From Neckera pumila (Eukaryota > Streptophyta > Bryopsida > Hypnales > Neckeraceae), in assembly GCA_963969595.1 (NCBI GenBank), contig OZ018409.1, positions 6,958,520 through 7,022,519 on the forward strand: a stretch of DNA of 64,000 nucleotides, in the 5' to 3' direction. The notes below the pieces were generated by a model. That model was not told the DNA's origin, searched no databases, and saw only the letters and a program-made list of their open reading frames with translations. The position numbers were made by a program, and so were the translations under genes. Of this stretch, positions 11,561 to 22,187 are shown in pieces (position 1 is the first letter of the stretch; each line of letters starts with the position of its first letter).

Positions 11561-13042
11561 AGTCGACAACTTAGGTTAGCCCAATGTTTGGAAAAGACTG
11601 ACGGCTAGTTAAAGTTAGCCGATGGAATTAGGAAAAAAATGCTTACAATTTAAAAACATTGGCAAGAAATGGGTAAAAAAGATATAGTATTTTTATTTAG
11701 AATAAATAATAGAGACAATAACTAGACTTGATACTTGAAAAAACAATTTAGTATAGGAGTTACAAAAAAATAGTTGAGAGAACTCAAAAAACATCTCCAA
11801 CACTAGGACATGTAAGCTTAGTTTGGAGCCATGGGCATTACCAATGGTGCACCAAGTATGTAGACAAAAATGTTGTCAAAAAAAAGTTGAAAACTTTGTC
11901 AAAATATAGGTCAAACTATTGTTGAAAATATCGAGCACTATATATTGATAGGATCTACGACATATCAGATTTGCACTCTTTTTTATTGATTTTTTTTACA
12001 CTAAACAATCAATAACCAAGACTTTTTTGAGTTTTTTTAATATTTTACCATTGAAAATTTGTTTAAAATAACATCCAATTTTTTGCAGTGTACCCATTAT
12101 GGATCCCCTTTCCCTTCCCTATAGCATATCTATCTACATCTATTTAATATTTAGTTTGGGCTAAAATGTTAGAAATGTTGAACATGCATAGCTTAAGATG
12201 CAATTGGGAAGAAGATCCATAATGGGTTTATCTTCCTTAACAAAAATGGAGAGAAGGAAGTTGGTATAATTCATGAGTATATTCATCTTGGGTCCCACCC
12301 TAAGTCTCAAAAGATAGAACAAGCGACTCCAAGCAATTTGTTCTTAAATTTATAATTGCCTTGTCCATAACTTTTATTTCAAGACTCAAAATCTCAAACA
12401 CATTTATGGAAATGAAAATTAGCTTGATTTTTCACATTAATTTTGTTCAAAGTTTTTTGAAAAAAAATATTCTTCTATGCCTAAATGAAACATGAGATTC
12501 TACTTTCAGCACAATTCCAATGTTTGACTTAATTATAATTGGTTGATTTATTAATTCTACTAATTCTAATTCTAATTCTAATTTCTATATCCCATATGTA
12601 TTGTTTTACCTCCTACGACTCCTCTTGTATAAAGAGCTTATCTTCTCATTTAGCTCCATACACATAAAATAAGTGACTTTTGAAGCTTTGTGAGATAGTT
12701 GCCAAATATTTTGATTTCTCTAAATTTGATACCAAAATTTTAAAATTGTATTTCAAGGAGTAGGGAAACATCTTTATGCACAAGGAGATATGGGTGTTCA
12801 GAGGATATAACATGTGATAAATTGTTCCTATGTCAATGATTCATTATGAGTCAGGTATAATAAACCCTTGCCTAGCCTCTTCTTGTCCAATATGCCCAAC
12901 TACCCTTGAGTTCATCTTGGGAGCTTTAAGCCATAAATTGCTCATGCTTGCTAAAGCTCAAAATTTTGGGTGATTGTTTCCTCTTCTTCTAAGGCTAATT
13001 GAAACCTTGAACTCCATTGTTAAGATTTTGAAGAGATTATTG
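11561..13042. other. AT-rich spacer, nothing recognisable
   Basis: Long AT-rich sequence with scattered homopolymers and a short TAATTC run near 12550-12580. I see no gene, element end or strong palindrome. Confidence 0.5.
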
Positions 13043-13324
13043 CATTAGATGAGATTTGGGATCTTGGAGGGCCCCGAGTTCCCCTATATTCTACTGCGTT
13101 CCTAGACTGCATGAACGTAGCTGCAGTAGCTGGCTGATGTGGTACAGCAACTACCACGTCATTTTCTAGGGGAAAAAAAATTGCTTAAAATGATATTTTG
13201 GTAAAAAAAAATTAATTTTAAATTTTTTTTCTTTCGACACACCTGTACCGACGTTTGCTGAATCTGGCTAGATTGGGGAACAGGCTTAAAACGGCCCTCC
13301 AAGACCCCCGAATCTCATCTAATG
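13043..13324. mobile_element. Inverted-repeat element family F, copy 1
   Basis: It starts CATTAGATGAGATTTGGGAT and ends with the reverse complement (..CCCCCGAATCTCATCTAATG), giving about 30-bp imperfect terminal repeats that include CTTGGAGGGCC. The element is 282 bp and has an AT-rich centre. The second copy at 35419-35733 is inverted: its left half matches this copy's right half and the reverse. Confidence 0.85.
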
Positions 13325-14443
13325 ATGTGCAAATAAAAAATTGTTGAAAAAATTACTTTGTATGAGAGTTTCCTTGAAGTTAGTTTTGTATTGGATTTTT
13401 TTGATATATATTCCCTATTTCAAATTTTATAAATTTTTTTGAACAAGTGGGCAATTGTATCACATTACAAGCAAACAAAGTTCAAGAAAAAAAGTGAAAT
13501 TAACTTGTGCAAAGGCCTACCCAAATCATAACTACCTGGAATTTGGATGCCCCTCCTCCCCCCACCCCCCCACCCCTCCACCCCACATACACAACAATTT
13601 TCCAACTTCAAACACTATAATCTTGTAGTATGTGGGGTCAAAACCTTCCATTTTCTTACTACAACATTGTGAAGTAGTCTACCACTATATCTTATGGTAA
13701 GATGTGACAAGATTTCATTCATCTTTTGGGGATAGCCTTTGCCATCAAAACGGGCCATTTTGAGTGTTTTTTTGGTGAAATATATCATAGTGAAAGAATT
13801 TTGAGATTAAGTGAGCATAAATTAAGTCTAATTTTTTGGGTCCAATATGAAGATTTTTGGGTCAAGATAATTAACGCTCAAGTTAGGATCCCTCTTTAAC
13901 TTCAAATGGATAGAAGGAGTTCATTTCTATAAGTGAAGATTTTTCATGTTTTTGGAGACCCTCTGAAAATGAAGAATATCTTTATATTTGTTGCAATTGA
14001 TTTTGGAGTAAGTAATTGTTCTGTCCTAATGCTTTGGTAAACTTCAAACCAAATGTGAAAATTAGCTCAATTAAACTTGTAGCTAAGGAGATTAAAGCAT
14101 TTGGAGTGCAACTTGTTTTGTGCAAGAAATTTGCGCTTATTCATTTATATCTCTAGGACCAAATGAGATGTAGAGTTTCTATGGAATATTATACAAAAAA
14201 ATTAATAATAATAAATTCAAAGTATTTGTATTTGAAAACATCTGTTCAAATCAACACATTAGAAGATCTAGAATACTATTTGAGAGTCGAGGCTTTAAGA
14301 TTAGCCCATTGTTCATTAGCCGATGTGCATTGATTTTCCCTATATATCAATCCGCACAAATCCTAAAAAAGATCTCCTTATAGAAAAGAGACCCCTCTCA
14401 TTGCTTGCAAGCTGCAAGGAATTGCAAACCATTGCATTTTCAA
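13325..14443. other. AT-rich spacer with a C-rich tract
   Basis: No gene is seen. The only notable item is the C-rich tract at 13550-13586. Confidence 0.5.
13550..13586 (-). other. C-rich tract, potential G-quadruplex on the minus strand
   Basis: The plus strand has six or more runs of three to seven C separated by single A or T bases; the minus strand therefore has closely spaced G runs that meet the simple G-quadruplex pattern. It stands out sharply in a region of about 70% AT. Confidence 0.7.
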
Positions 14444-15675
14444 AACATTTTCTTCATTTTTGAATGCGCCCAATTCCCAATAGGCCAAATTTGGTGTCAC
14501 TAGAAAGAAGATGAAGTTTCCCAATAGTCCAAGATTTTTATTAAAAAAAAAGGTCAAAACTCTATTCAGGAATGGCAACTGAAAATATATTGTTGCCCCA
14601 TTTTGGCTCATTCATCCATTAGGGGGTTCAAATGCTATGAAATACACCACTTGTCAAAAGCATTAGACTTCCAAATTTTTTTCATTTGTGTATATATTTG
14701 TCCATATGGAGGCGCATACTACTCTCCAAGTCAAGCCTTGAACTAATGCCTCAATCCATACCACAAACATGGTTATGGGTTGATGAAAATTATAGCATCC
14801 TTGTACAATATCAATAAATCTTTATAATAGTATAAAGTGTGGAAAAATCAATGAGGGGCAACCTAATTTCATTGTTTTGCGTACACAAAATAGTGAAATT
14901 AGGTTGCCTTGACAATTGGGTTGCCTTACTTCAAAAAAGTTACTTTACAAGCCATCAAAGTCAATAAATATTTCTGCATATTTTTATGTTTGTACACATG
15001 GAGGTTCATGAGTCCCAATTACAACAATACTTAATTAAAAAGGAATGCACTCTTGCAAGAAACAATAAATATATATATAGTGTAAAATGTGAAGAAATCA
15101 GTGAGGGGCAAGCTAATTTAATTTCACTATTCCAAATAGATCATGCCTCAGTAACCAGTGGTTACCATAATGGTTAACATTTTCTTCATAACTAGTGGTT
15201 AACATTTTCTTCATTTTTGAATGCGCCCAATTTCCAATAGGTCAAATTTGGTGTCATTGGAAAGAAGATGAAGTTTCCTAATAGTCCAAGATTTTATTAA
15301 AAAAAAAGTCAAAATTCCATCTGGGTATGGCAATTGAAAATCTATTGTTGCCCCATTTTGGCTCATCCATCCATTAGTGGGTTCAAATGTTATGAAATAC
15401 ACCACTTGCCAAAACCATTAGACTTCCAAATTTTGTCATAAAATAGTAAAACTAGGTTGCCTTATCCAAAAAAGTTACCTCTTGACACACCGTTTGTCCA
15501 CGTGGAGGTGCATGCGACTCTTTGAACCAGACCTTGAACCAATGCCCCAACCCATGCCACGTAAAATGGTTAAGGGTTGATGAAAACTACGGCATCCTTG
15601 TACAATATTAAATAAATATTTACATAAAATGAGGAGAAATCAATGAGGGGCAACCTAATTAAATTTCACTATTCC
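14444..15675. repeat. Segmental duplication carrying three related hairpin-ended elements
   Basis: A host segment of about 235 bp occurs twice (14444-14680 and 15203-15436; ATTTTCTTCATTTTTGAATG and onwards). Each copy is followed at the same point by an element of 180-250 bp ending GAGGGGCAACCTAATT..CACTATT (about 14680-14881 and 15437-15675). A further element of the same family (14882-15132) follows the first. At 14857-14908 two ends meet head to head and form a near-perfect 23-bp-arm hairpin. A small tandem repeat (ACTAGTGGTTAACATTTTC) lies at 15165-15215. Confidence 0.65.
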
Positions 15676-16662
15676 GCCTAGATCATGCCTTAGTAACTAG
15701 TGGTTGCCGTAGAATTTGCTTTTCTTGAGCAAATTTGCGGCCTCATCAGATGGAGGTGACACTGAAAAGAGAACCGTACTTGATAATTCCCATTGGCTTG
15801 GTCAAGTATAGTTCCAACCAATTCAATTTTTTTTTGGCACCATAGGGTCAGATTGCACCATTTCAAAATAAATGTCTACTTTTTGCCAAATAATAGTACT
15901 CTTTTCTCGCCAAAAATTTACCATTTCTATTTTAAATGTGGATGAAATCGCCAAATTTGGATGAAAAAGTGTATGAATATGATTGAAAAGTATTTTTTGA
16001 TCCAAAAGATGGATGAATGTAGAAATACAATGCTTCACCAAATTTTAAGTGATAGCCATCCTTGCACTTTCTCAAAAAGTAAAAATAAAGGGGCTGGTTC
16101 CAACATTTGAAATGGAACAGCACAATAAGTTAAAAGAGCTTGTCGAAACATGTACTACCCCTCATAACTGTCATAAGTTATATGTGTCTCACCAATGGCC
16201 TGATTTGTTGTGTGACTCACAAGATTGTTTCTTGATTCCAGACAAGCGCTGGAGCTCAGTAATTTCTTCCCTTTTTTCAGGTTTGTACCTTTACTTCGGT
16301 GAGTGCCTTTTTACAATTAAACAATTAAAAAAAGAAAAAAAAGAAAAAGGGGTCATAGTTCTCTTGGGGACGGAAGCTGAGTGGTAAATGTACATTATCG
16401 CATCTACCAACCCAAGAATATTCATTGGTTGTTAGGGAGGCACCCAAGTTGTAGTTTGGAATCAAGTGAAGCTCTACAAGATGTAAAGAATAAAAAAAAC
16501 AAGGAGTTGGGACTTGTGTGGTCAACAAGAGCTGTACTACTCGGACCACGACCGACCGATATGGGGAGAGGAAGATGCAAGGATAACCTATCAATGCATA
16601 AAGGCACAAGAGATGAAATGGACTGTAGATAGAGAGAGATATGGAATGCATGCACCATGGTC
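15676..16662. other. Unassigned spacer with overlapping short frames
   Basis: Several 60-120 codon frames overlap on both strands (for example 16049-16387 + and 16325-16693 -). None has a domain, and some run into the hairpin element at 16663-16769. I do not support a gene. Confidence 0.4.
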
Positions 16663-16769
16663 TACACAAAATAGTGAAATTAGTTTGCCCCACACTAATT
16701 TCTCATATCTAACACTTTCAGACATGGTCAATTGTAGTCTGGGGCAAACTAATTTCACTATTTTGTGTA
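16663..16769. mobile_element. Short MITE with perfect 30-bp ends and GGTC duplication
   Basis: The left end (16663-16692, starting TACACAAAATAGTGAAATTA) is matched at all 30 positions by the reverse complement at 16740-16769, with a 47-bp centre. GGTC flanks both sides (16659-16662 and 16770-16773). The same terminal sequence, with a few changes, borders the elements at 14.7-15.7 kb. The perfect ends and clean duplication indicate a recent insertion. Confidence 0.9.
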
Positions 16770-16773
16770 GGTC

Positions 16774-17077
16774 TTAAGAGACTGCATTTGTTTGTGCACC
16801 TTTCCTTTTAAACAACTCAGTCGGTTTGTCTCCGTTGCAACTAACTTATTTGTAGTGTGCCCTGTGCCAAACAAAAGTATAAGTAATTGAAAAAAAAATG
16901 GATTCAATTTTTTTTTTGAGATTCAATATCTTTCACACCGTAGGTCTAAATGTCACAAAACAAAGTCTATACACCCCTATTTGTAGAGAGCTTTCCAAGG
17001 GTACCAAAAATGCAACCCGAGGACACTAAGTCCAAGAGATCTCACCATAACATTTAAACAAAACAAAACAACCATAT
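16774..17077. other. Spacer, nothing recognisable
   Basis: The phrases ATATCTTTCACACCGTAGGTC and CAAAGTCTATACACCCCT recur in variant form near 18105-18155 and 19290-19335, each time just beyond a family-A end. They suggest an unrecognised dispersed repeat used as host sequence. Confidence 0.4.
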
Positions 17078-17997
17078 TTAATCCCTAAAGGACCAAACGG
17101 CGTTTTTTTGGCAACATAGCGATTTTGGGCAGTTCACTACAAACAAAAAATTTTCATTTTTTTCTTTGAAATTTTCACACAACATGTGCCCAAAGAGTAG
17201 CTTCATGCCCAACAATTTTCTACACTTTTGACTATAAGGTTAAAAAGTTATTGGATGATATGTCATTCTCAACGTTCAGCAGGCAGTTCAAATTTTTTCT
17301 GAAAAATCACTTTAAAAAAAATAAAAATTTAAAATTGGTCCTTTAGATTTATATACACATGGATAGCTTTGAATCATTCTATTTTTATTTATGCGGTGAA
17401 AATTATGAGGTGTTCTAGTTTGCGGGCAATTATAGATTCCCTACTCTAAAATAAACTTTGGAGTTCTTTATTTACTCAATTTTTAATATTTTTCAGAAAA
17501 AATGAAAGCATAGGATGTATGTTGTTTATTATAGCATTAAAATCATTGGAATTGGCATTTTATAATTCCATACTTCAATTCTTAACAATTTTGTGTTTTG
17601 AATCAGTCTCTACTTTTTTCTACTTACAATTTTTTTCCTATATGTTGTACAATTCCAAATAATTTGAAAATTTTCAAGCAACTTGCTTTGAAAAATAAAC
17701 CCAAAGAATTACCACTATTTTGGACATTTCTTTACAATGACCTTGTGAAGAGCAACTACCTGTTTTTTTGCAGGGACAAAAAAAAGCATTTTTGTCAATT
17801 CAAATGCTATTATCTTGCAACCTACATTGTAGTAAATTCTGAATTTTTTTCCACATCTTGTCAAAACAGTGCACTTCAAGATTCTACAGTTACGTATGCC
17901 CAAAAATGTTTTTTTGTCTCAAATTTGGTACTTGTACTAGAAATGACACTTTTGGAGAAGTTTTGGTGAAAACATAGTCAAAAACCTTTAGGGTACG
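17078..17997 (+). mobile_element. TTAA element, family A subtype II
   Basis: It starts TTAATCCCTAAAGGACCAAA followed by CGGCGTTTTTTTGGCAACAT, and ends ..GTGAAAACATAGTC..CCTTTAGGGTACG, where the last TTAA has decayed. It is about 920 bp. The 123-codon frame at 17598-17969 is repeat sequence shared with other family-A copies. Confidence 0.8.
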
Positions 17998-18259
17998 ATA
18001 TAGATTATGTATGCCTTCAACTGAAATCCAGTTCATTGTCATAGTCAAAATAAAAATAAAAATAATTTTCTATTTTTTTAACTCATTAAAAATCACAAAT
18101 TCAATATCTTTTTTGTCGTGAGTCAAAACGCCACGAAACAAAGCCCGTGCACCCCTCCTTGCTGAGTGTTTCCTAATGGTACCAAGAACGCAACTGGGGG
18201 ATGCTTGATGCTAAAGATCTCACTGTAACATACAAAATAAAACAAAACAAACAATCTAA

Positions 18260-19189
18260 CTAAACTCCTAAAAAGGGCTAGACAACATTTTTTGGCTACG
18301 TAACAATTTTCGGCAATTTGGTGTAAATGATGATTTGCATATTCATGCTAAAATTTTAATAGGAGGTGTGGATGAGGAAAATCTTTTATGTGCACAAAAT
18401 TTCATGACATTTGGAAATATGAGTAAAAAGTTATGGCCTAATATATTACTTTTTTTCTGTAAATGAGTAGTCTAGGCAGATATTAAAAATTCGCTTTTTT
18501 CAGAAGAAAATAAATTGAAATTGGTTTTCTAGATTTGTGTACACAGGGAAAGCTTTTAATCATTCCATTCCGAACATGAAGTCAAATAGTTTTAGTTGCG
18601 GGCAGTTATGGATTCTCTATCATATAATAAACTTTGAAGTCGTCTATTTAACTCAATTTTTAGTATTATAAATAAATAAAAAATTATAGGATGTAGTGTG
18701 ATTATTACAACATTACAACCATTGGGATTGGCATTTTTCAATTCCATAACTAAATTCTTAACAATCAATTTTTTTGAATGATTCCCTACTTTTTTCTACT
18801 TATTTATTTTTTTCTCTCTATGTTCTACAAGTCCAAATGACATGAAATTTTTCAAGCATGTAGCCAACTTGTCTACAAAACTGAATTCAAAGAAGCACCA
18901 CCATTTTCAACATTTTTTATTGAAAAGTGAGCTTCTAAAGTGCAGCTGCCCCGTTGTTTTCCGCAGGGCCAAAAAAATGATTTTGTGAATTTGAGTGCTT
19001 ATATCTTGCAATCCATGCGGTGAAATTTTTTGAAATTTTTATCACATATTCTCAAGTTAGCATACTACAAAACACTTTGGTTATATGTGTCAAAAAAAGT
19101 TTTTTTTCCCAATATTTGGTATTTATACTAGAAATGGCAATTTTAGAGCGCTTTTGGTGAGAACATAGTCGTGGAACTTTGGAAGTTCA
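18260..19189 (+). mobile_element. TTAA element, family A subtype I, degraded ends
   Basis: The interior matches other subtype-I copies throughout, including the AATGAGTAGTCTAGGCAGAT and CAACTTGTCTACAAAACTGA blocks. The terminal motif is weakened on the left (AAACTCCTAAAAAGGGC) and right (ACTTTGGAAGTTCA), so this is an older copy. Confidence 0.7.
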
Positions 19190-19532
19190 TGTATGGACTG
19201 GTGTGCCTTGTGCCATTGCCACAGTAAAAATAAAAGTAATAATATTTAAAAAAAAAATTAGATTTAAAATAACTCAAACATCTATAATTTTCACACCGTA
19301 CGTCCAAATGTCACAAAACAAAGCCCATGCACCCCCCCTTGCTAAAGGCTTTCTAATTGTACCTTGAATACAATATAGGGGACATACAATCCAAGAGATT
19401 TTAACTCCAAAATGTCTTTGACTATATTTTCACCAAAATCGCTCCAAAACTGCCATTTCTAATACAAGTACCAAATTTTGGAAAAAAACATTTTTGAACA
19501 CATGTAACCAAAAGGTCTTGTAGTACACTAGT

Positions 19533-20476
19533 TTAACCCCTAAAGGTCGGAGACTATGCTTTTACCAAAAGCACTCCAAAACTGCCATTTCTAGTACAAG
19601 TATCAAATTTAAAAAAAAAAACATTTTTGGACACATGTAACTATATGATCTTGTAGTAAACTTGTTTGAAAATATGAAGAAAAAATTTCAAAATTTTCCA
19701 CCTTGTAGATTGCAAGATATTAGCATTTGAATTGACAAAAAACCTTTTTTTGGCCCTACGGAAACCCAGGCAGCTGCACTTTACAAGGTCACATTTAAAT
19801 GAAAAGAGGTCTAAAATTGTGGTTACTCCTTGGATTCATTCTTCAAAGCAAGTTGGCTACATGCTTGAAAAAATTCAGATCATTTGGAATTGTACAACAT
19901 ATAGGAAAAAAATAGGTTGTAGAAAGAAGTAGAGAATGATTCAAAACACAAAATTGTTAAGAATTTAATAATAGAATAAAAAAATGTCAATCCCAATGGT
20001 TGTAATGTTGCAGTAAACAATATACATCCTATGCTTTTTTTTTTTTGAAAAAATATTAAAAACTGAATTAAATAAAGGACTTCTAAATTTATTTTAGAAT
20101 AGGGAATCCATGACTGCCCGCAAACTAGAACAATTCATAATTTTTATCTCATAAATCAAAATGGAATAATTCAACGCTTTACGCGTATATATAAATCTAA
20201 AGAAACAATTTCAAATTTTTATTTTTTTAAAAAGTGATTTTTCAGAATTTTTTTGAATTGCCCGCCGACCACTGAAAATGACGTATCATCCAATAACTTT
20301 TTAACCATGTAGTCAAAAGTTTTGAAAATTGTTGGGCCTTAAAAGCTACTCCTTGGGCACACACTGTATAAAATTTTCAAAGAAAAAAAATAAAATTTCC
20401 ATTCGTAGTGAGCTGCCCAAAATCGTTGTTGCCAAAAATGTTGCCAAAAAATGCCGTTTGGTCCTTTAGGGGTTAA
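19533..20476 (-). mobile_element. TTAA element, family A subtype II, nested (first of two)
   Basis: It runs TTAACCCCTAAAGGTCGGAG to GCCGTTTGGTCCTTTAGGGG plus TTAA, 944 bp with both ends intact. It carries the subtype-II segment with CCCGCCGACCACTGAAAATG. The right TTAA is also the left TTAA of the next element. Confidence 0.88.
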
Positions 20477-21406
20477 CCCCTAAAGTTCCTTGACTATGTT
20501 CTCAACAAAAACGCTCCAAACCTGCCATTTCTAGAACAAGTACCAAATTTTTGAAAAATATCATTTTTGGACACATGTAACTGTAGGATCTTGTAGTACT
20601 CTAGTTTGAGAATGTGTGGAAAAAATTTCAGAAATTTCCATCGTGTAGATTGGAAAATATTAGCATTTGAAGTGGCAAAGGTCCTTTTTTTGGCCTTGCA
20701 AAAAACTAAGCAGCTGCACTTCACAAGGTCAAATTATTATGAAAAATATTCTGAAATGGTTGTGCTTCTTTGGATTCATTCTTCAAAGCAAGTTGGCTAC
20801 ATGCTTGAAATTTTTTTGATTATTTGAAACTATACAACATATAGGAAAAAAATAGTAAGTAGAAAGAAGTAGAGAATGGTTCAAAATACTAAATTGTTAA
20901 GAAGTTAATTATGGAATTGAAAAATGCCAATCCCAATGGTTGCAATGTTGTAATAAACAATCTACATCCTACAATTTTATTTTTTTGGAAAAAAATTGAA
21001 AATTGAGTGAAATAAACAACTTCAAAGTTTATTTTAGAGTAAACAATCCATAACTGCCTACAAACTAAAAATCCTTGTAATGTTTGACTCATTGATTAAA
21101 ATGGAATGATTCAAAGCTTTCCATGTGTATATAAATCTAATAAACCAATTTCAAATTTTTATTTTTGAAAAAAGTGATTCTTTTTTATCTTTCTCGGACT
21201 GCCCGAGTTGACAAACAAACAACATATTAAACTATAACTTTTGACTTGTATTTCCAAATGTCATGAAATTTGGTGCATATGAAAGATATTCCTTGTCCCA
21301 ACCTTCTATAAAAATTTCAGCTGAAAATATGCAAATCTCTAGTCACACATACCTGCCCAAAATTTCTATGTTGCCAAAAAACGCATGTTGGTCCTTTAGG
21401 GGTTAA
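20473..21406 (-). mobile_element. TTAA element, family A subtype I, nested (second of two)
   Basis: It starts TTAACCCCTAAAGTTCCTTG and ends GCATGTTGGTCCTTTAGGGG plus TTAA, 934 bp, in the same orientation as its neighbour. The right half is of subtype I (ACACATACCTGCCCAAAATT), unlike the subtype-II copy beside it, so the pair is not a simple tandem duplication. Confidence 0.88.
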
Positions 21407-22187
21407 CAAGATGTGGAAAAAAATTCAGAATTCTCCACCATGTGGATTGCAAGATATTAACATTTGAAATGAAAAAACTCCTTTTTTTGTCCTTGCGAAA
21501 ATCCGGGCAGTTGCACTTCACAAGGTCACATTTGTATGAAAAAATTTCCAAAATGGTGGTTACTCCTTGAATTTACTCTTTAAGGCAAGTTGGCTACATG
21601 CTTGAAAAATTTCAGATTATTTGGAATTGTACAACATATAGGAAAAAAATAGTAAGTAGGAAGAGGTAGAGACTGACTCAAAATACAAAATTGTCAGGAG
21701 TTTTGTTATAGAATTGAAAAATGCCAATTCCAACGATTGTAATGTTGTAATAAACAATCTACAGCCACTATTTTTTTTTTTTTTCAAAAATACTGAAAAT
21801 TGAATTAGATAAAGGACTTCAAAGTTTATTTAGAATAGAGATTCTATAACTACCCTCAAACTAAAACTCCTCATTAATCCAAATGGAATGATTCAAAGTA
21901 TATAAATCTATAAAACCAATTTCAAGTTTTTATTTTTCAAAAAAGTGATTTTCAAAGAATTTTTTTGAGCTGCCCGGGCTGCCCACCGAGGACTGAAAAT
22001 TACATATTATGTGATAACATTATACCTATGTAGTCAGAAAGTTATGAAAAATGTTGGGCCTTGAAGCTACTCCTCGGGCACATCTTGGGTGAAAATTTCA
22101 AAGAAAAAAAATAAAATTTCCATTCTTACTGAGCTGCCCAAAATCGCTATGTTGCCAAAAAATGATGTTTGGTCCTTTAGGGGTTAA

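Larger units (their letters stand above)
19401..22187 (-). mobile_element. TTAA element, family A subtype II, containing two nested elements
   Basis: The left end is TTAACTCCAAAATGTC..TTGACTAT and the right end is TTTGGTCCTTTAGGGGTTAA. Two complete family-A elements sit inside it at one TTAA (19533-21406). Removing them rejoins GTAGTACACTAGTTTAA with CAAGATGTGGAAAAAAATTC, which matches the uninterrupted homologous stretch near 20595-20630. The net length is about 917 bp. Confidence 0.85.

Noticed and set aside
16325..16693. 122-codon minus-strand frame
   Set aside because: It starts inside the 107-bp MITE and ends in an A-rich tract; low-complexity Phe run at its end.
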